A stretch of 64,000 bases of DNA from Clostridium_F caseinilyticum (GTDB lineage: Bacteria > Bacillota > Clostridia > Clostridiales > Clostridiaceae), in assembly GCF_046127645.1 (NCBI RefSeq), contig NZ_CP175919.1. The stretch is one strand, 5' to 3'. The translations under genes and the position numbers were made by a program. The number at the start of each line of letters is the position of its first letter. The stretch's first letter is position 1. The notes under the pieces are model-generated. The model had not been told where the DNA came from. It searched no databases and saw nothing but the letters and a program-made list of their open reading frames with translations. Of this stretch, positions 45,050 to 53,438 are shown one piece after another.

Positions 45050-45088
45050 GCTAACATGGAAAACAAATTTCTATGTTAGCCTTTTTTT
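45050..45088 (+). terminator. terminator closing cassette 4
   Basis: AGCTAACATGGAAA pairs with TTTCTATGTTAGC followed by a long T run. The same sequence recurs at 53380. Confidence 0.9.
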
Positions 45089-45117
45089 GTTAAAAATTTA
45101 CGAGACCCAAATAAGAA

Positions 45118-46301
45118 ATATATAATAAATGCAGAAAATGATATAATTGGGTTAGCAGATAATAGTGGAAAGGTAGTAGTATCCTATGATTACGACAGTT
45201 GGGGTAAACTTTTAGGTATAGAAGGAGAACTAAAGGATACCTTAGGAGTAAAAAATCCCTATAGATATAAAGGCTATAGATATGATAATGAAACAGGATT
45301 ATATTATTTAAAAGCAAGATATTATAATCCAGAGCTAGGTAGATTCATAAGTGCAGATGCAGTAGTAGGAAAAACAGGAGAAATACTTTCACACAACTTA
45401 TTTTCTTATTGTGCTAACAATCCAGTAAATGCAATAGATGAAGATGGAAATATGTTTGAATGGATAAAAAGTAAATGGAATGCAACTAAAAAAGCCGTAG
45501 CAACAGGTGTTAGAAAAGTAGTGGCTGGAGTAAAAAGAGTAGCAGCCAGGGTAGTTAGTGGAGTAAAAAAAGCAGTTAGGTCTGCAAGTACTTGGGTTAG
45601 AAATAAATATAGAGGTAGAACCTATACAACAACAAGAACTTCATCAAATAGGTCGCGGAAATGGATAAATACTGGTTGGAGAAATATAAAAAAAGCCCAT
45701 CATACAATAGTTAGATATACAAACCCTGTAGCAATAGTTAATCCGAAGAGATATGCGTCACAAGAGAGAATGAATGAAGATATAGGTAAAAGATTTACAG
45801 GACAAAATAGTATTTATTAGCGCACTAACATTGACTACAGCCATGGTTATGTCAGAAATTATTGATAATTATGATATTTCATTTTCAAATGATGGCATAT
45901 GTTTATTCTCACCAGGAAAGGGTTTCCAATACGCAAGAAAAATAGGTGGAGACGCCATGGATGGCGGCGGTAAAGCTAAAAACCTATATTAGTTTGCTTC
46001 TAAAGAGGGAGGAAAGTCTGTTCAATTATATGAGAAAAACTTAAAACATATTTTTAGAGATGCTCCAGGACATTTGTCGGATACACCTGCAAATAGAAAA
46101 TTATTAGTAGATATAACTTCTGATACTAAGAATTTATTAGGTTCAGATAAGTATGGTAGTAAATGTTTTGCCAAAACTTTAGAGAACGGTACACAAGTTT
46201 GGACTCAAGTAAGGAATGGACAAATAAGAAATGGTGGACTAAATAAAATACCGAAGCTATTTAATCCTGAGACTGGATTGTCAAATCCAGTAAAACCATA
46301 A
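45118..46301 (+). pseudogene. displaced toxin cassette 5: RHS-core fragment with frameshift and stop, DTPANR-type toxin tail
   Basis: The RHS-core and class A linker copy is open until a deletion of about 10 bases near 45785 shifts the frame and stops it at 45820. Further linker homology continues in another frame, with a TAG at the position of Lys in NLYKFAS (near 45991). The tail frame then reads KHIFRDAPGHLSDTPANRKL and GTQVWTQVRNGQIRNGGLNK, a tail type known from LXG and WapA-like toxins. As it stands the unit cannot be translated whole. Confidence 0.82.
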
Positions 46302-46321
46302 TAATTAGGAGGTTATAAAAC

Positions 46322-46516
46322 ATGTTAAATGAAAAAGATGCCTTTAGAGCAATGGTATTGTTTTTAGAAAAATTTTATGAGAGAACAAGTTCAGATGATG
46401 TAGGAGCACTATTAGGAGACTTACAAATATTAGAAGATGGAACAACTGCAGATCCGGCAGCATGGTGTGATTGGATAAAGTGTTTGAGTATAATAGAGAA
46501 CAATAAAAAGCTGTGA
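46322..46516 (+). CDS. presumed immunity protein of cassette 5
   Basis: A 64-residue protein starting after TTAGGAGGTTATAAAAC, 20 bases behind the toxin. Contains AFRAMVLFLEKFYERTSSDD and DPAAWCDW, a small family usually found next to DTPANR-type toxin tails (from memory). It is intact although its toxin is broken. Confidence 0.68.
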   Translation: MLNEKDAFRAMVLFLEKFYERTSSDDVGALLGDLQILEDGTTADPAAWCDWIKCLSIIENNKKL

Positions 46517-46604
46517 TAAGCTTAATTGAATAAAAGTTTGAAAAGTACATAGTAATTGCATTTTACAATATATTCGATAATAATTTTGTCGTTAGCTTAG
46601 AGCA

Positions 46605-46643
46605 AGGCTAATATGGAAATTAAATTTCTGTATTAGTCTTTTT
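46605..46643 (+). terminator. terminator closing cassette 5
   Basis: AGGCTAATATGGAAAT pairs with ATTTCTGTATTAGTCT followed by TTTT. Confidence 0.75.
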
Positions 46644-46728
46644 GTTAAAATTAAGAGATTTAAATAATCTAAAACAATATATTGAAAGTAAAAAATAATA
46701 TAATTGCTTTAGTTTATATAATAGAAAT

Positions 46729-47328
46729 GTGGTGGCTACTGCATGGATAGCGGTCTTTACTATACATGTAGTTCCTGCAATGACAATAGTAGCTCTAGGG
46801 GTATTGGAGTTTGGTCTTGATTTATCAGTAGGGGATAATACGTCGGCAGCAGCTGGTTTATTATGCTTGTTCCCAATGGGTAAAGGCTTTAAATATGTAA
46901 CAGAAATAGGTGGAGACGCCATAAAAGGTGGAAGTAAAGCTAAAAGTTTATATAAGGTTGCTGCTAACGAAATAAGCAAACTAAATAAATATGGTATAGA
47001 TGCATCTAAGTTAAAGTTTACAAATACTGCTCAAAATCATTTGAATGATGTTTATAAAGCTGATAAAATTATTAAAATTGGTAAGGATGGATTCAAAACA
47101 AAATTTTATAAAGGTGAATCTACAAGACCATATATAGAAAAAGGAACTACATTATTGATAGAAGAGATTACAAAGGCTAAGAGCCCGATCCCAGATCCAG
47201 GTGGAATTGTAAATGGATTAAGGTGGGATGTCCCAGGACGCTTTGCGGGGAAAAAGGGTGTTTGGGAACTAGTAATAAATAAAGATAATAACACTATTGT
47301 ACATTTATTATTTAATTCCAAAAAGTAA
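46729..47328 (+). CDS. displaced toxin cassette 6 (class B linker; RWDVPG-type toxin tail)
   Basis: Begins inside the class B hydrophobic linker without a start signal. After the shared IGGDAIKGGSKAKSLYK junction, the tail reads LKFTNTAQNHLNDVYKADKI, RPYIEKGTTLLIEEITKAK and LRWDVPGRFAGKKGVWELVI, a tail type seen on other Gram-positive polymorphic toxins and probably a nuclease. The tail is intact; the linker is diverged (FTIHVVPAMTIVALGVLEFG). An immunity candidate follows after 36 bases. Confidence 0.72.
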   Translation: MVATAWIAVFTIHVVPAMTIVALGVLEFGLDLSVGDNTSAAAGLLCLFPMGKGFKYVTEIGGDAIKGGSKAKSLYKVAANEISKLNKYGIDASKLKFTNTAQNHLNDVYKADKIIKIGKDGFKTKFYKGESTRPYIEKGTTLLIEEITKAKSPIPDPGGIVNGLRWDVPGRFAGKKGVWELVINKDNNTIVHLLFNSKK

Positions 47329-47364
47329 TAAGATAATAGGTTATAGTGAAGAAGGTGTTTAAAT

Positions 47365-47820
47365 ATGATTTTTAAGGTTAAGGAACATGTGCAAATAAAT
47401 GAAGGAGAGGTTGTATATTCGAAAGAAGATTTATCATTTGATTTTAGGCCTATACAAAATTCAGATTGTACAATTCTTATAGGATATATAAATATTACCT
47501 TTAGTTCTGAAACTAAACTTGCTTGTCAAGTTTGGGGGTATAATCCTACTAATACTTGGGTAAGTAGAGAATTAATAAAGCCAAAATCAATTAAAGGAGG
47601 ATTATATTTAGAAGATAGAATTGAGGCAGGTGAAAATATAAGATTGATAGATGCAGGAGTGTGGACAACTTATTTTGATAAAAATTCGGGAATGGTATGT
47701 ATAGGAAATAATAAAATCGAAGATAATGATTTTGCTGTTGAATTTGCTAAAAATATTATTGCTGTAATAAATCAAAATATGTTAAAAGCAATATGGTTGA
47801 AACCTCATTTTATTGAATAA
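47365..47820 (+). CDS. presumed immunity protein of cassette 6
   Basis: A 151-residue protein starting after AGAAGGTGTTTAAAT. It is beta-rich with several Trp/Tyr residues (VWGYNPTNTWVSRELIKPKS). Family not recognised; role inferred from position. Confidence 0.6.
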   Translation: MIFKVKEHVQINEGEVVYSKEDLSFDFRPIQNSDCTILIGYINITFSSETKLACQVWGYNPTNTWVSRELIKPKSIKGGLYLEDRIEAGENIRLIDAGVWTTYFDKNSGMVCIGNNKIEDNDFAVEFAKNIIAVINQNMLKAIWLKPHFIE

Positions 47821-47826
47821 AAATTT

Positions 47827-47869
47827 GAAAATTAACTTGCTGAACTTAAAATTTAGTAGGTTAATTTTC
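47827..47869 (+). terminator. hairpin closing cassette 6
   Basis: GAAAATTAACTTGCT and AGTAGGTTAATTTTC pair around an AT-rich loop; the T tract is weak. Confidence 0.6.
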
Positions 47870-47949
47870 ATATGTACCTAGCATAGATAGTAATGTGTTT
47901 TGAAGAATAGAAACTATATATAATGTTTAGCGAATAAGGCTGATATTTC

Positions 47950-48069
47950 GTGACAAAACAAAGTTTAACGCTAACTAAGTTTTTAGAAGTATATATTGAG
48001 GGGAAGTGTGCTGTTCTTATTCCAGAAGATCTGATAGATATATCATCAGATGGTGTAATTAACAAATGA
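47950..48069 (+). pseudogene. 39-codon fragment, possibly of a toxin or immunity gene
   Basis: A GTG-initiated frame reads MTKQSLTLTKFLEVYIEGKC and ends after ISSDGVINK. No ribosome site and no family recognised. It sits between cassette 6 and an orphan immunity gene. Confidence 0.3.
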
Positions 48070-48165
48070 TAACCATAGAGTAAGTGTGAAAATTAAGACC
48101 TCTTACTATTGATATAAATGGAGTAAAAAGACTTAGAAAGATAAAATTTTGGGGAGAGTCATAAG

Positions 48166-48717
48166 GTGAATATGATTGAAGATAAAGTAAAAATTTATGA
48201 ATTTGAGAATAGCCTCAAAAAAATTTTTAGAATTAATAATCCTTTTGGAGAGGTGTTTCAAGATAAAATTCAAGAAGGGTTAATACTATGTCTAACTGAG
48301 GGATATTTTTTAACTAAAAGACAATTCACAGCTCTTTTAGCTACTCTAGATGAAATAGGAGATAAAGAAGTAATTATCTCAATAGTTGAATATGATGAGA
48401 ATTCTTTTAAAGATTCGGGACATTGGTTAATTAATAGTAAAATTGAGTTCAATGATTATATTAATATGCCTATATATCTTGAAAATGCTATATATTCTAA
48501 AAATAGAGAATGGGGAATAATTATATCTCATGAGGAACATGCTGTAATAGGTGGTATATCAGAGTTTATAAAAAAATTTAAAAATAATTATTTAGAATGG
48601 AGGAAAGATATTGATAATTTTAATCAAATGTGGGAGAAAAATAAAATGATTTATGATTCAGATATTACTTGGATAGATAATCTAAAAACACATTTAAAAA
48701 TTCATTATTTTAGGTAG
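48166..48717 (+). CDS. orphan immunity-like protein (unit 7)
   Basis: GTG at 48166 (or ATG at 48172) follows GGGGAGAGTC. The 183-residue protein contains EWGIIISHEEHAVIGGISEF and FIKKFKNNYLEWRKDIDNF. No toxin tail or linker precedes it, so it is an orphan within the array, closed by its own terminator. Immunity role is inferred from context only. Confidence 0.55.
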   Translation: MNMIEDKVKIYEFENSLKKIFRINNPFGEVFQDKIQEGLILCLTEGYFLTKRQFTALLATLDEIGDKEVIISIVEYDENSFKDSGHWLINSKIEFNDYINMPIYLENAIYSKNREWGIIISHEEHAVIGGISEFIKKFKNNYLEWRKDIDNFNQMWEKNKMIYDSDITWIDNLKTHLKIHYFR

Positions 48718-48889
48718 TAATTTGTAGTAAGTTAATAAAAGTTTTTGTCACATTGATTGGTTTGCAAAATTAAAAATATGTCTTTAAAATTCTAGAATTG
48801 ATTTTAAAAAACTGATGTATATATTTAATTGTTAAATATCAAATAAAGGGATTCTTCTTTTTATGTAGTATATAAAATAGATGTGAATA

Positions 48890-48926
48890 AAACTAACATA
48901 GAACATAAAGTTTTATGTTAGTTTTT
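48890..48926 (+). terminator. terminator closing unit 7
   Basis: AAACTAACATAGAAC pairs with TTTTATGTTAGTTT followed by TTTT. Confidence 0.85.
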
Positions 48927-48982
48927 TCTGTTCAAAATTTAAAGACTTAGATAGAAGGTTATACAAATATATAAAATGGAAA

Positions 48983-49593
48983 CATAGTTGCTATTGTATC
49001 TATAGCAATTCTCTTTATCCCCGCAGCCCCTGTAATGGCAATAGCAAGCTCTAGGAATAGTGGAGGTTGGTCTTAATTTAGAAGTAGGAGATAATACGTC
49101 GGCGGTAGTTGGCTTATTATGCTTGTTCCCAATGGGTAAAGGCTTTAAATATGTAACAGAAATAGGTGGCGATGCCATAAAAGGCGGAAGCAAAGCCAAG
49201 AACCTTTATAAAGCTGAAGGACTATTGAAGATGGATTTACAGAAGTTTGGTAAGGTGACGAGTAAGCTTAGCCAGGGTAAGGTTAATCATATACTAAAAA
49301 ACCATTCCTATAATAATATGAAAGTTACAGTGGATAAGTTAAAACAAAAAGGACTAAAAGATACTGCTGAGAAACTTTTAAAAGATAAAAGCTTTTTTAA
49401 TCCTAAATGGTCACAGAAACAAATAATAGAAGCAACTGAAACAGCATATAACAAACTACTTAATAAGGGTATATCTCATGGAGAACATTCAGTAGAAGTA
49501 TTTGGTGAAACTATAAATGTATATATGGAAAATGGTGTATTTCGTTCAGCTTATGGTAATTACAAGTTTAAATTATCTGATTTTGGATCTTAG
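48983..49593 (+). pseudogene. displaced toxin cassette 8 (class B linker with frameshift; EndoU-like toxin tail)
   Basis: The linker copy starts at ATAGTTGCTATTGTATC and has an extra base near 49050 (GCAAGCTC) that breaks the frame. From 49060 the frame is open: GGDAIKGGSKAKNLYK, GLLKMDLQKFGK, then KVNHILKNHSYNNMK and FFNPKWSQKQIIEATETAYN with HGEHSVEVFGETINVYM. The HIL..H start and PxW segment recall EndoU-type or related nuclease toxins (tentative). An immunity candidate follows with almost no gap. Confidence 0.7.
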
Positions 49594-49596
49594 GGA

Positions 49597-50157
49597 GTGA
49601 TTAATATATTTACATTGAAATTTTTAATATTGAACAGCATGAAAGAGAAATTATCAAATATTAATGATATTGAAGAGTTTGAAAGAGAGTTTGGGACAAT
49701 AGAAGGGCAAATACAATTAAATTTTAATGATATAGAAGAGGGAGTGATAGATGAAGAATTGATTTTTATAAGTGAATTGATAATTTCATGGTTTAAAAGA
49801 TTAAATCAAGTTCTTTTAAGTATAGAATCAAGTGATTATGTTGCAATGAATGTTCCTGAAAGTGATAATATTTGGTATGAATTTCGAGATGAAGATGAAT
49901 ATTTAATAGTTAGTAAAGTTAAAGGTGTTAAAACAAATAGTATTTGTAATTTTGTGGTAATGAAACCTATAAAAAAAGATATTTCATTATGGAAAGGTAT
50001 AAAAATACAGAAAACAATATTTAAGAATGAAATACTAAAAGCTACTCAGGATTTAATTGATGAAATAGTTTTAATTAATGGTAAGCTTAAAGAAACATTA
50101 GAAGTTAAAGAGTTAACAAATTTATATAAAAAAGTACAAAAAATATCATATGAATAA
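49597..50157 (+). CDS. presumed immunity protein of cassette 8
   Basis: The frame follows the toxin stop immediately; a GTG at 49597 overlaps GGGAGTG, and a TTG at 49615 or ATG at 49639 are alternatives, so the start is uncertain. The acidic product of up to 186 residues contains EEFEREFGTIEGQIQLNFND and WYEFRDEDEYLIVSKVKGVK. Family not recognised; role inferred from position. Confidence 0.58.
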   Translation: MINIFTLKFLILNSMKEKLSNINDIEEFEREFGTIEGQIQLNFNDIEEGVIDEELIFISELIISWFKRLNQVLLSIESSDYVAMNVPESDNIWYEFRDEDEYLIVSKVKGVKTNSICNFVVMKPIKKDISLWKGIKIQKTIFKNEILKATQDLIDEIVLINGKLKETLEVKELTNLYKKVQKISYE

Positions 50158-50180
50158 TTTAATATGTAATTACATACATG

Positions 50181-50225
50181 ATGGTTATATCATTAGATAG
50201 TTGTCTTTTTTAGGGATATAACCAT
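50181..50225 (+). terminator. weak hairpin closing cassette 8
   Basis: ATGGTTATAT pairs with ATATAACCAT across a long loop containing TTTTTT; no clear T tract follows. Confidence 0.4.
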
Positions 50226-50232
50226 TGTGTGA

Positions 50233-50352
50233 ATAAAAAAACATTCTATTGATTTAGTTGTAGGGCTAAGAAAAGCTATCCTTATTATAGAGCGAACTAA
50301 TGCTAAGGAACTAGGATTTAAGATAATAACAAGTTATCTAATATTTAAATAG
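50233..50352 (+). pseudogene. toxin-tail remnant (unit 9)
   Basis: A frame of 39 codons without start reads SIDLVVGLRKAILIIERTNA and KELGFKIITSYLIFK. It lies directly before AGGAGG and the next open frame, as toxin C-termini do elsewhere in this array. It is probably what remains of a deleted toxin tail. Confidence 0.4.
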
Positions 50353-50361
50353 GAGGAAAAA

Positions 50362-50631
50362 ATCGAGGTTTCAACAATAATATATTTTTGTGATTGTTAT
50401 TTAATAATGTTAGATTATGAAGAAGAATTAATAGATATAATATATGATTTTAAGGAAGAAGAAATAGATGAAAAAGTATCGATGTTAAAAAATGAGTATA
50501 ATGAAATTATAAATATGAATGCTAAAGAAAGAATTGAAGAAATAAATAGAATAATAACTGGCTGTGCGGATTTAGATATTGAAGTAAGTGAACTACAGGA
50601 AATAATAAAGTATATACATCAAAATTTATAA
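50362..50631 (+). CDS. orphan immunity-like protein of unit 9 with ATC in the start position
   Basis: AGGAGG at 50351-50356 is followed at normal spacing by ATC (50362), from which a 89-codon frame runs to 50631. The first ATG in that frame is at 50407, without a ribosome site. The product is acidic and helical (YEEELIDIIYDFKEEEIDEK). It either starts at a rare codon, starts at 50407, or has lost its start. Confidence 0.5.
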   Translation: MEVSTIIYFCDCYLIMLDYEEELIDIIYDFKEEEIDEKVSMLKNEYNEIINMNAKERIEEINRIITGCADLDIEVSELQEIIKYIHQNL

Positions 50632-50706
50632 AATATGATGTATAATAAAGAATAAATTAACTGCAAAAAGTACTAAAAATTAAAATCAATATACTATATG
50701 AGTAAT

Positions 50707-50740
50707 AAAGGCTAATGTTGAAAAAGACACTAGCCTTTTT
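50707..50740 (+). terminator. terminator closing unit 9
   Basis: AAAGGCTAATGTT pairs with ACACTAGCCTTT followed by TT. Confidence 0.75.
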
Positions 50741-50817
50741 ACTGAAAAATAAATAATAATAAAAGAACTATTAGGCAAAAAATAAGGAATGCATCTAATA
50801 TAGGAATAAAGTACAAT

Positions 50818-51449
50818 ATAGTTGCTATTGCATCTATAGTAGTTCTTGCTATCCCTGCAGCCCTGCAATGGTAATTGTAGCTCTAGGAATAGTAGAGGTT
50901 GGACTTGATTTAGCAGTAGGAGATAATACGTCGGCGGCAGTTGGCTTATTATGCTTGTTCCCAATGGGTAAGGGCTTTAAATATGTAACAGAAATAGGCG
51001 GCAATGCCATAAAAGGTGGAAGCAAAGCCAAGAACCTGTATAAAGCTGAAGGTTTATTGGAAATGAATTTACAGAAGTTTGGTAAGAGGGCTAGTAAAGC
51101 TGAATTTAATGAACTTAATAAGATATATTCTAATATTGAAAACATAAGAAATGGAAATAAAAATTTAGTATATGATGAACGAACATTAAGGAGAATGTTA
51201 GAGGATGGAGGACCTTATCATAACATTCCAAATAGTTTCGATAAAAGTATAATATCAAATGAACCATATGTTATAAGAGGTGATGGAAGAGTAGAGTTTT
51301 TAAAAAAGGGAACTATAAATGGAAAAGAAGGAGTATATCATATGACAATACAAGATAATGTTGTTAAGCATAAGTTATTTACTCCAAAGAATGATTGGGC
51401 AAGATTCTCAAAACGTTGGAGATTACCAGGATATGACTTAATTGATTAA
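50818..51449 (+). pseudogene. displaced toxin cassette 10 (class B linker, frameshifted; GPYHN-type tail)
   Basis: The linker copy starts at ATAGTTGCTATTGCATC and lacks a few bases near 50863 relative to cassette 1, shifting the frame. From 50868 the frame is open: GGNAIKGGSKAKNLYK, GLLEMNLQKFGKR, then a tail with RTLRRMLEDGGPYHNIPNSF, NGKEGVYHMTIQDNVVKHKL and WARFSKRWRLPGYDLID. It is probably a nuclease tail of the BECR kind. An immunity candidate follows 16 bases later. Confidence 0.7.
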
Positions 51450-51465
51450 TTGGAGGATTATAAAT

Positions 51466-52134
51466 ATGGAGATAGTTTTAAGTGGTGATATATATGATGA
51501 AATAATTAGTATTAAATATGATGATATTATAATTTACGATGGTTATGTAGATAATTTAGTAACATCCGAAGACGTAGATTCAGATGTGGAATTAAAATTA
51601 AATTATAGTAATCAATCTAATCAAAGCAATGTTATAGCTAGACGTTTAGAAGATAATATATTGTGGATTCCTAATATAAAGTTTTGCTTTAAAGAAGGAT
51701 ATAGGTATATGCCAATAATTTTTTCAGCAGATGAATTTAAAAAATTATGGGACAGTATGGGATATAACTTTGAGGATGATATTGATAAAATAAAGGAAGT
51801 AACTAATGAGGAATTGATGTTAGCTTGGTATATTACAAGCAATATTAGAGATAGTGTAGATAGTATGGATGCTTACGTAAATATATTAAGCAGTAAGGTT
51901 ATATGTACAGATATAGAAGATGAAAATATAAATAAACAAATTTTCCAACTTTTTAATTATAATGAAGTACTAGATAAAATTAATTTGATGGGGATGTGTG
52001 AAGAAAGTAATAATATGATTGATGCTAAGATATATTTAGATGATGATATTGAATGGGATGCAATTAAAATTGTTGATAAAACTAAGATTTATTTAAATTT
52101 ATCGAATAAAAAATATATACCAATATTAAACTAG
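51466..52134 (+). CDS. presumed immunity protein of cassette 10
   Basis: The ATG at 51466 follows TTGGAGGATTATAAAT. The 222-residue acidic protein has segments such as SIKYDDIIIYDGYVDNLVTS and LMLAWYITSNIRDSVDSMDA. Family not recognised; role inferred from position. Confidence 0.6.
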   Translation: MEIVLSGDIYDEIISIKYDDIIIYDGYVDNLVTSEDVDSDVELKLNYSNQSNQSNVIARRLEDNILWIPNIKFCFKEGYRYMPIIFSADEFKKLWDSMGYNFEDDIDKIKEVTNEELMLAWYITSNIRDSVDSMDAYVNILSSKVICTDIEDENINKQIFQLFNYNEVLDKINLMGMCEESNNMIDAKIYLDDDIEWDAIKIVDKTKIYLNLSNKKYIPILN

Positions 52135-52249
52135 ATCCAAAATTAAGAGATAATTTACTGGAAAGTTAATATACTTAGAAAAATATGATAAATTAACATA
52201 AGTGCTGAGGAGATTGGCTTTATAATTTTAATAATACGGTGGAAAGATG

Positions 52250-52287
52250 AAATAAATCAGCTGAAATTTAAGTAGGCTGGTTTATTA
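52250..52287 (+). terminator. terminator closing cassette 10
   Basis: AATAAATCAGCT pairs with AGGCTGGTTTATT followed by a T-rich run. Confidence 0.7.
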
Positions 52288-52450
52288 TTTTTTTAGTAGA
52301 TAAGATATGCAGACAATTGATAAAATAGTTTCTAGTCAATTAATACAAATACATTTATGTGTAAATTTAGGGGGAATACAAATACCCTGACAAACACCAA
52401 TAGAAAAACAACTAAATGGTATCACAATACCAAGCAAACTATTGATCAAG

Positions 52451-52952
52451 GAATTTTGTAAATAATCACAGAAGGGAAATAGAAATAACCCGAAATGTAG
52501 TTACTATTGCATCTATAGCCCTCATTGCCATTTCTCTAGTAGCTCCAGTAGCAATTCCAGCAATGGCAATAGCAGCTCTAGGAATAGTGGAGGTTGGACT
52601 TGATTTAGCAGTAGGGGATAATACGTCGGCAGCAGTTGGCTTATTATGCTTGTTCCCAATGGGTAAAGGCTTTAAATATGTAACAGAAATAGGTGGCGAC
52701 GCTATAAAAGGTGGAAGTAAAGCCAAGAACCTGTATAAAGTTGAAGGCCTATTGAAAATGGATTTACAGAAGTTTGGTAATGAGATGGTTAAATATGGGG
52801 GGTTTAAATCATTAGGAGATGGATTATGGAAGTCAACAGAAGGACTTATTTATGGTAAAGGGTCTAAACAAGGGAATCGAGTATTACATGTTCTTGAACA
52901 TGCTTCATTAGATTCAACTAAGCCATTACATTCAGTATTCAAATTGGTTTAA
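52451..52952 (+). pseudogene. displaced toxin cassette 11 (class B linker, truncated GNRVLHVLEH-type toxin)
   Basis: The linker copy matches cassette 1 from AGGAATTTTGTAAATAATCA onward and is in frame. After GLLKMDLQKFGNE the tail reads LGDGLWKSTEGLIYGKGSKQ and GNRVLHVLEHASLDSTKPLH, then stops after SVFKLV. In related tails this motif is followed by a longer C-terminus (from memory), so the domain looks truncated. It is joined to a decayed immunity gene of a different cassette. Confidence 0.72.
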
Positions 52953-52974
52953 TAAATAAGATGGGGAAGTATTA

Positions 52975-53331
52975 TGGATGAACAAAAATACTATTTGAAA
53001 GATTAAAAGAAATCAAAGATTATTGGGTTATAATTTCAATAGAAAGTTTAGATGAAAAAGCAGATTTAATATGCTCATAATATGAAGATGAATATAGTGC
53101 ATTACAATCACTTCTTGTTGAAGAGAAGTCAAAAAGGATTATTCTAAGATAATAGATGAATTATTGAAAGGAATTCTTCATTCTATATTAGTTATGTTTG
53201 ATGGGGGATGAATTAACTGATAAATTTAACATTGATATTATAAATTTAAATACAAAAAAATATTTGAAAGAATATATTGCTTTAAATGAAGAATTTTTTG
53301 GATATTTATTAGAAGTTGAAGAAAATGAATA
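52975..53331 (+). pseudogene. degenerate copy of the cassette 4 immunity gene
   Basis: The sequence from ATGGATGAACAAAAATACTA onward aligns with 44639-45001 but has lost an A in the early A run (frameshift), has an in-frame TAA and has an extra G in a G run near 53205. The downstream sequence including the terminator is nearly identical to that after cassette 4. The gene cannot be translated. Confidence 0.85.
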
Positions 53332-53379
53332 AAAATTTAAAACCGATAAAGTTAAATTAAATAATTTAGGTAAGATTAG

Positions 53380-53418
53380 AGCTAACATGGAAAACAAATT
53401 TCTATGTTAGCCTTTTTA
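53380..53418 (+). terminator. terminator at the array end (copy of the cassette 4 terminator)
   Basis: AGCTAACATGGAAA pairs with TTTCTATGTTAGC followed by TTTTT; it faces the convergent cinA. Confidence 0.88.
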
Positions 53419-53438
53419 ACAAATATAATCTGTATTCG

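Noticed and set aside
38670..53420. Regularly repeated hairpins and blocks that might suggest a CRISPR array or tandem repeats
   Set aside because: Spacing is 1-2 kb with coding units between; no short direct repeats with unique spacers are present.
30119..53420. Mobile-element origin of the cassette array (IS, integron or phage)
   Set aside because: No transposase, integrase, attachment-site repeat or phage gene is visible; exchange by homologous recombination explains the data better.
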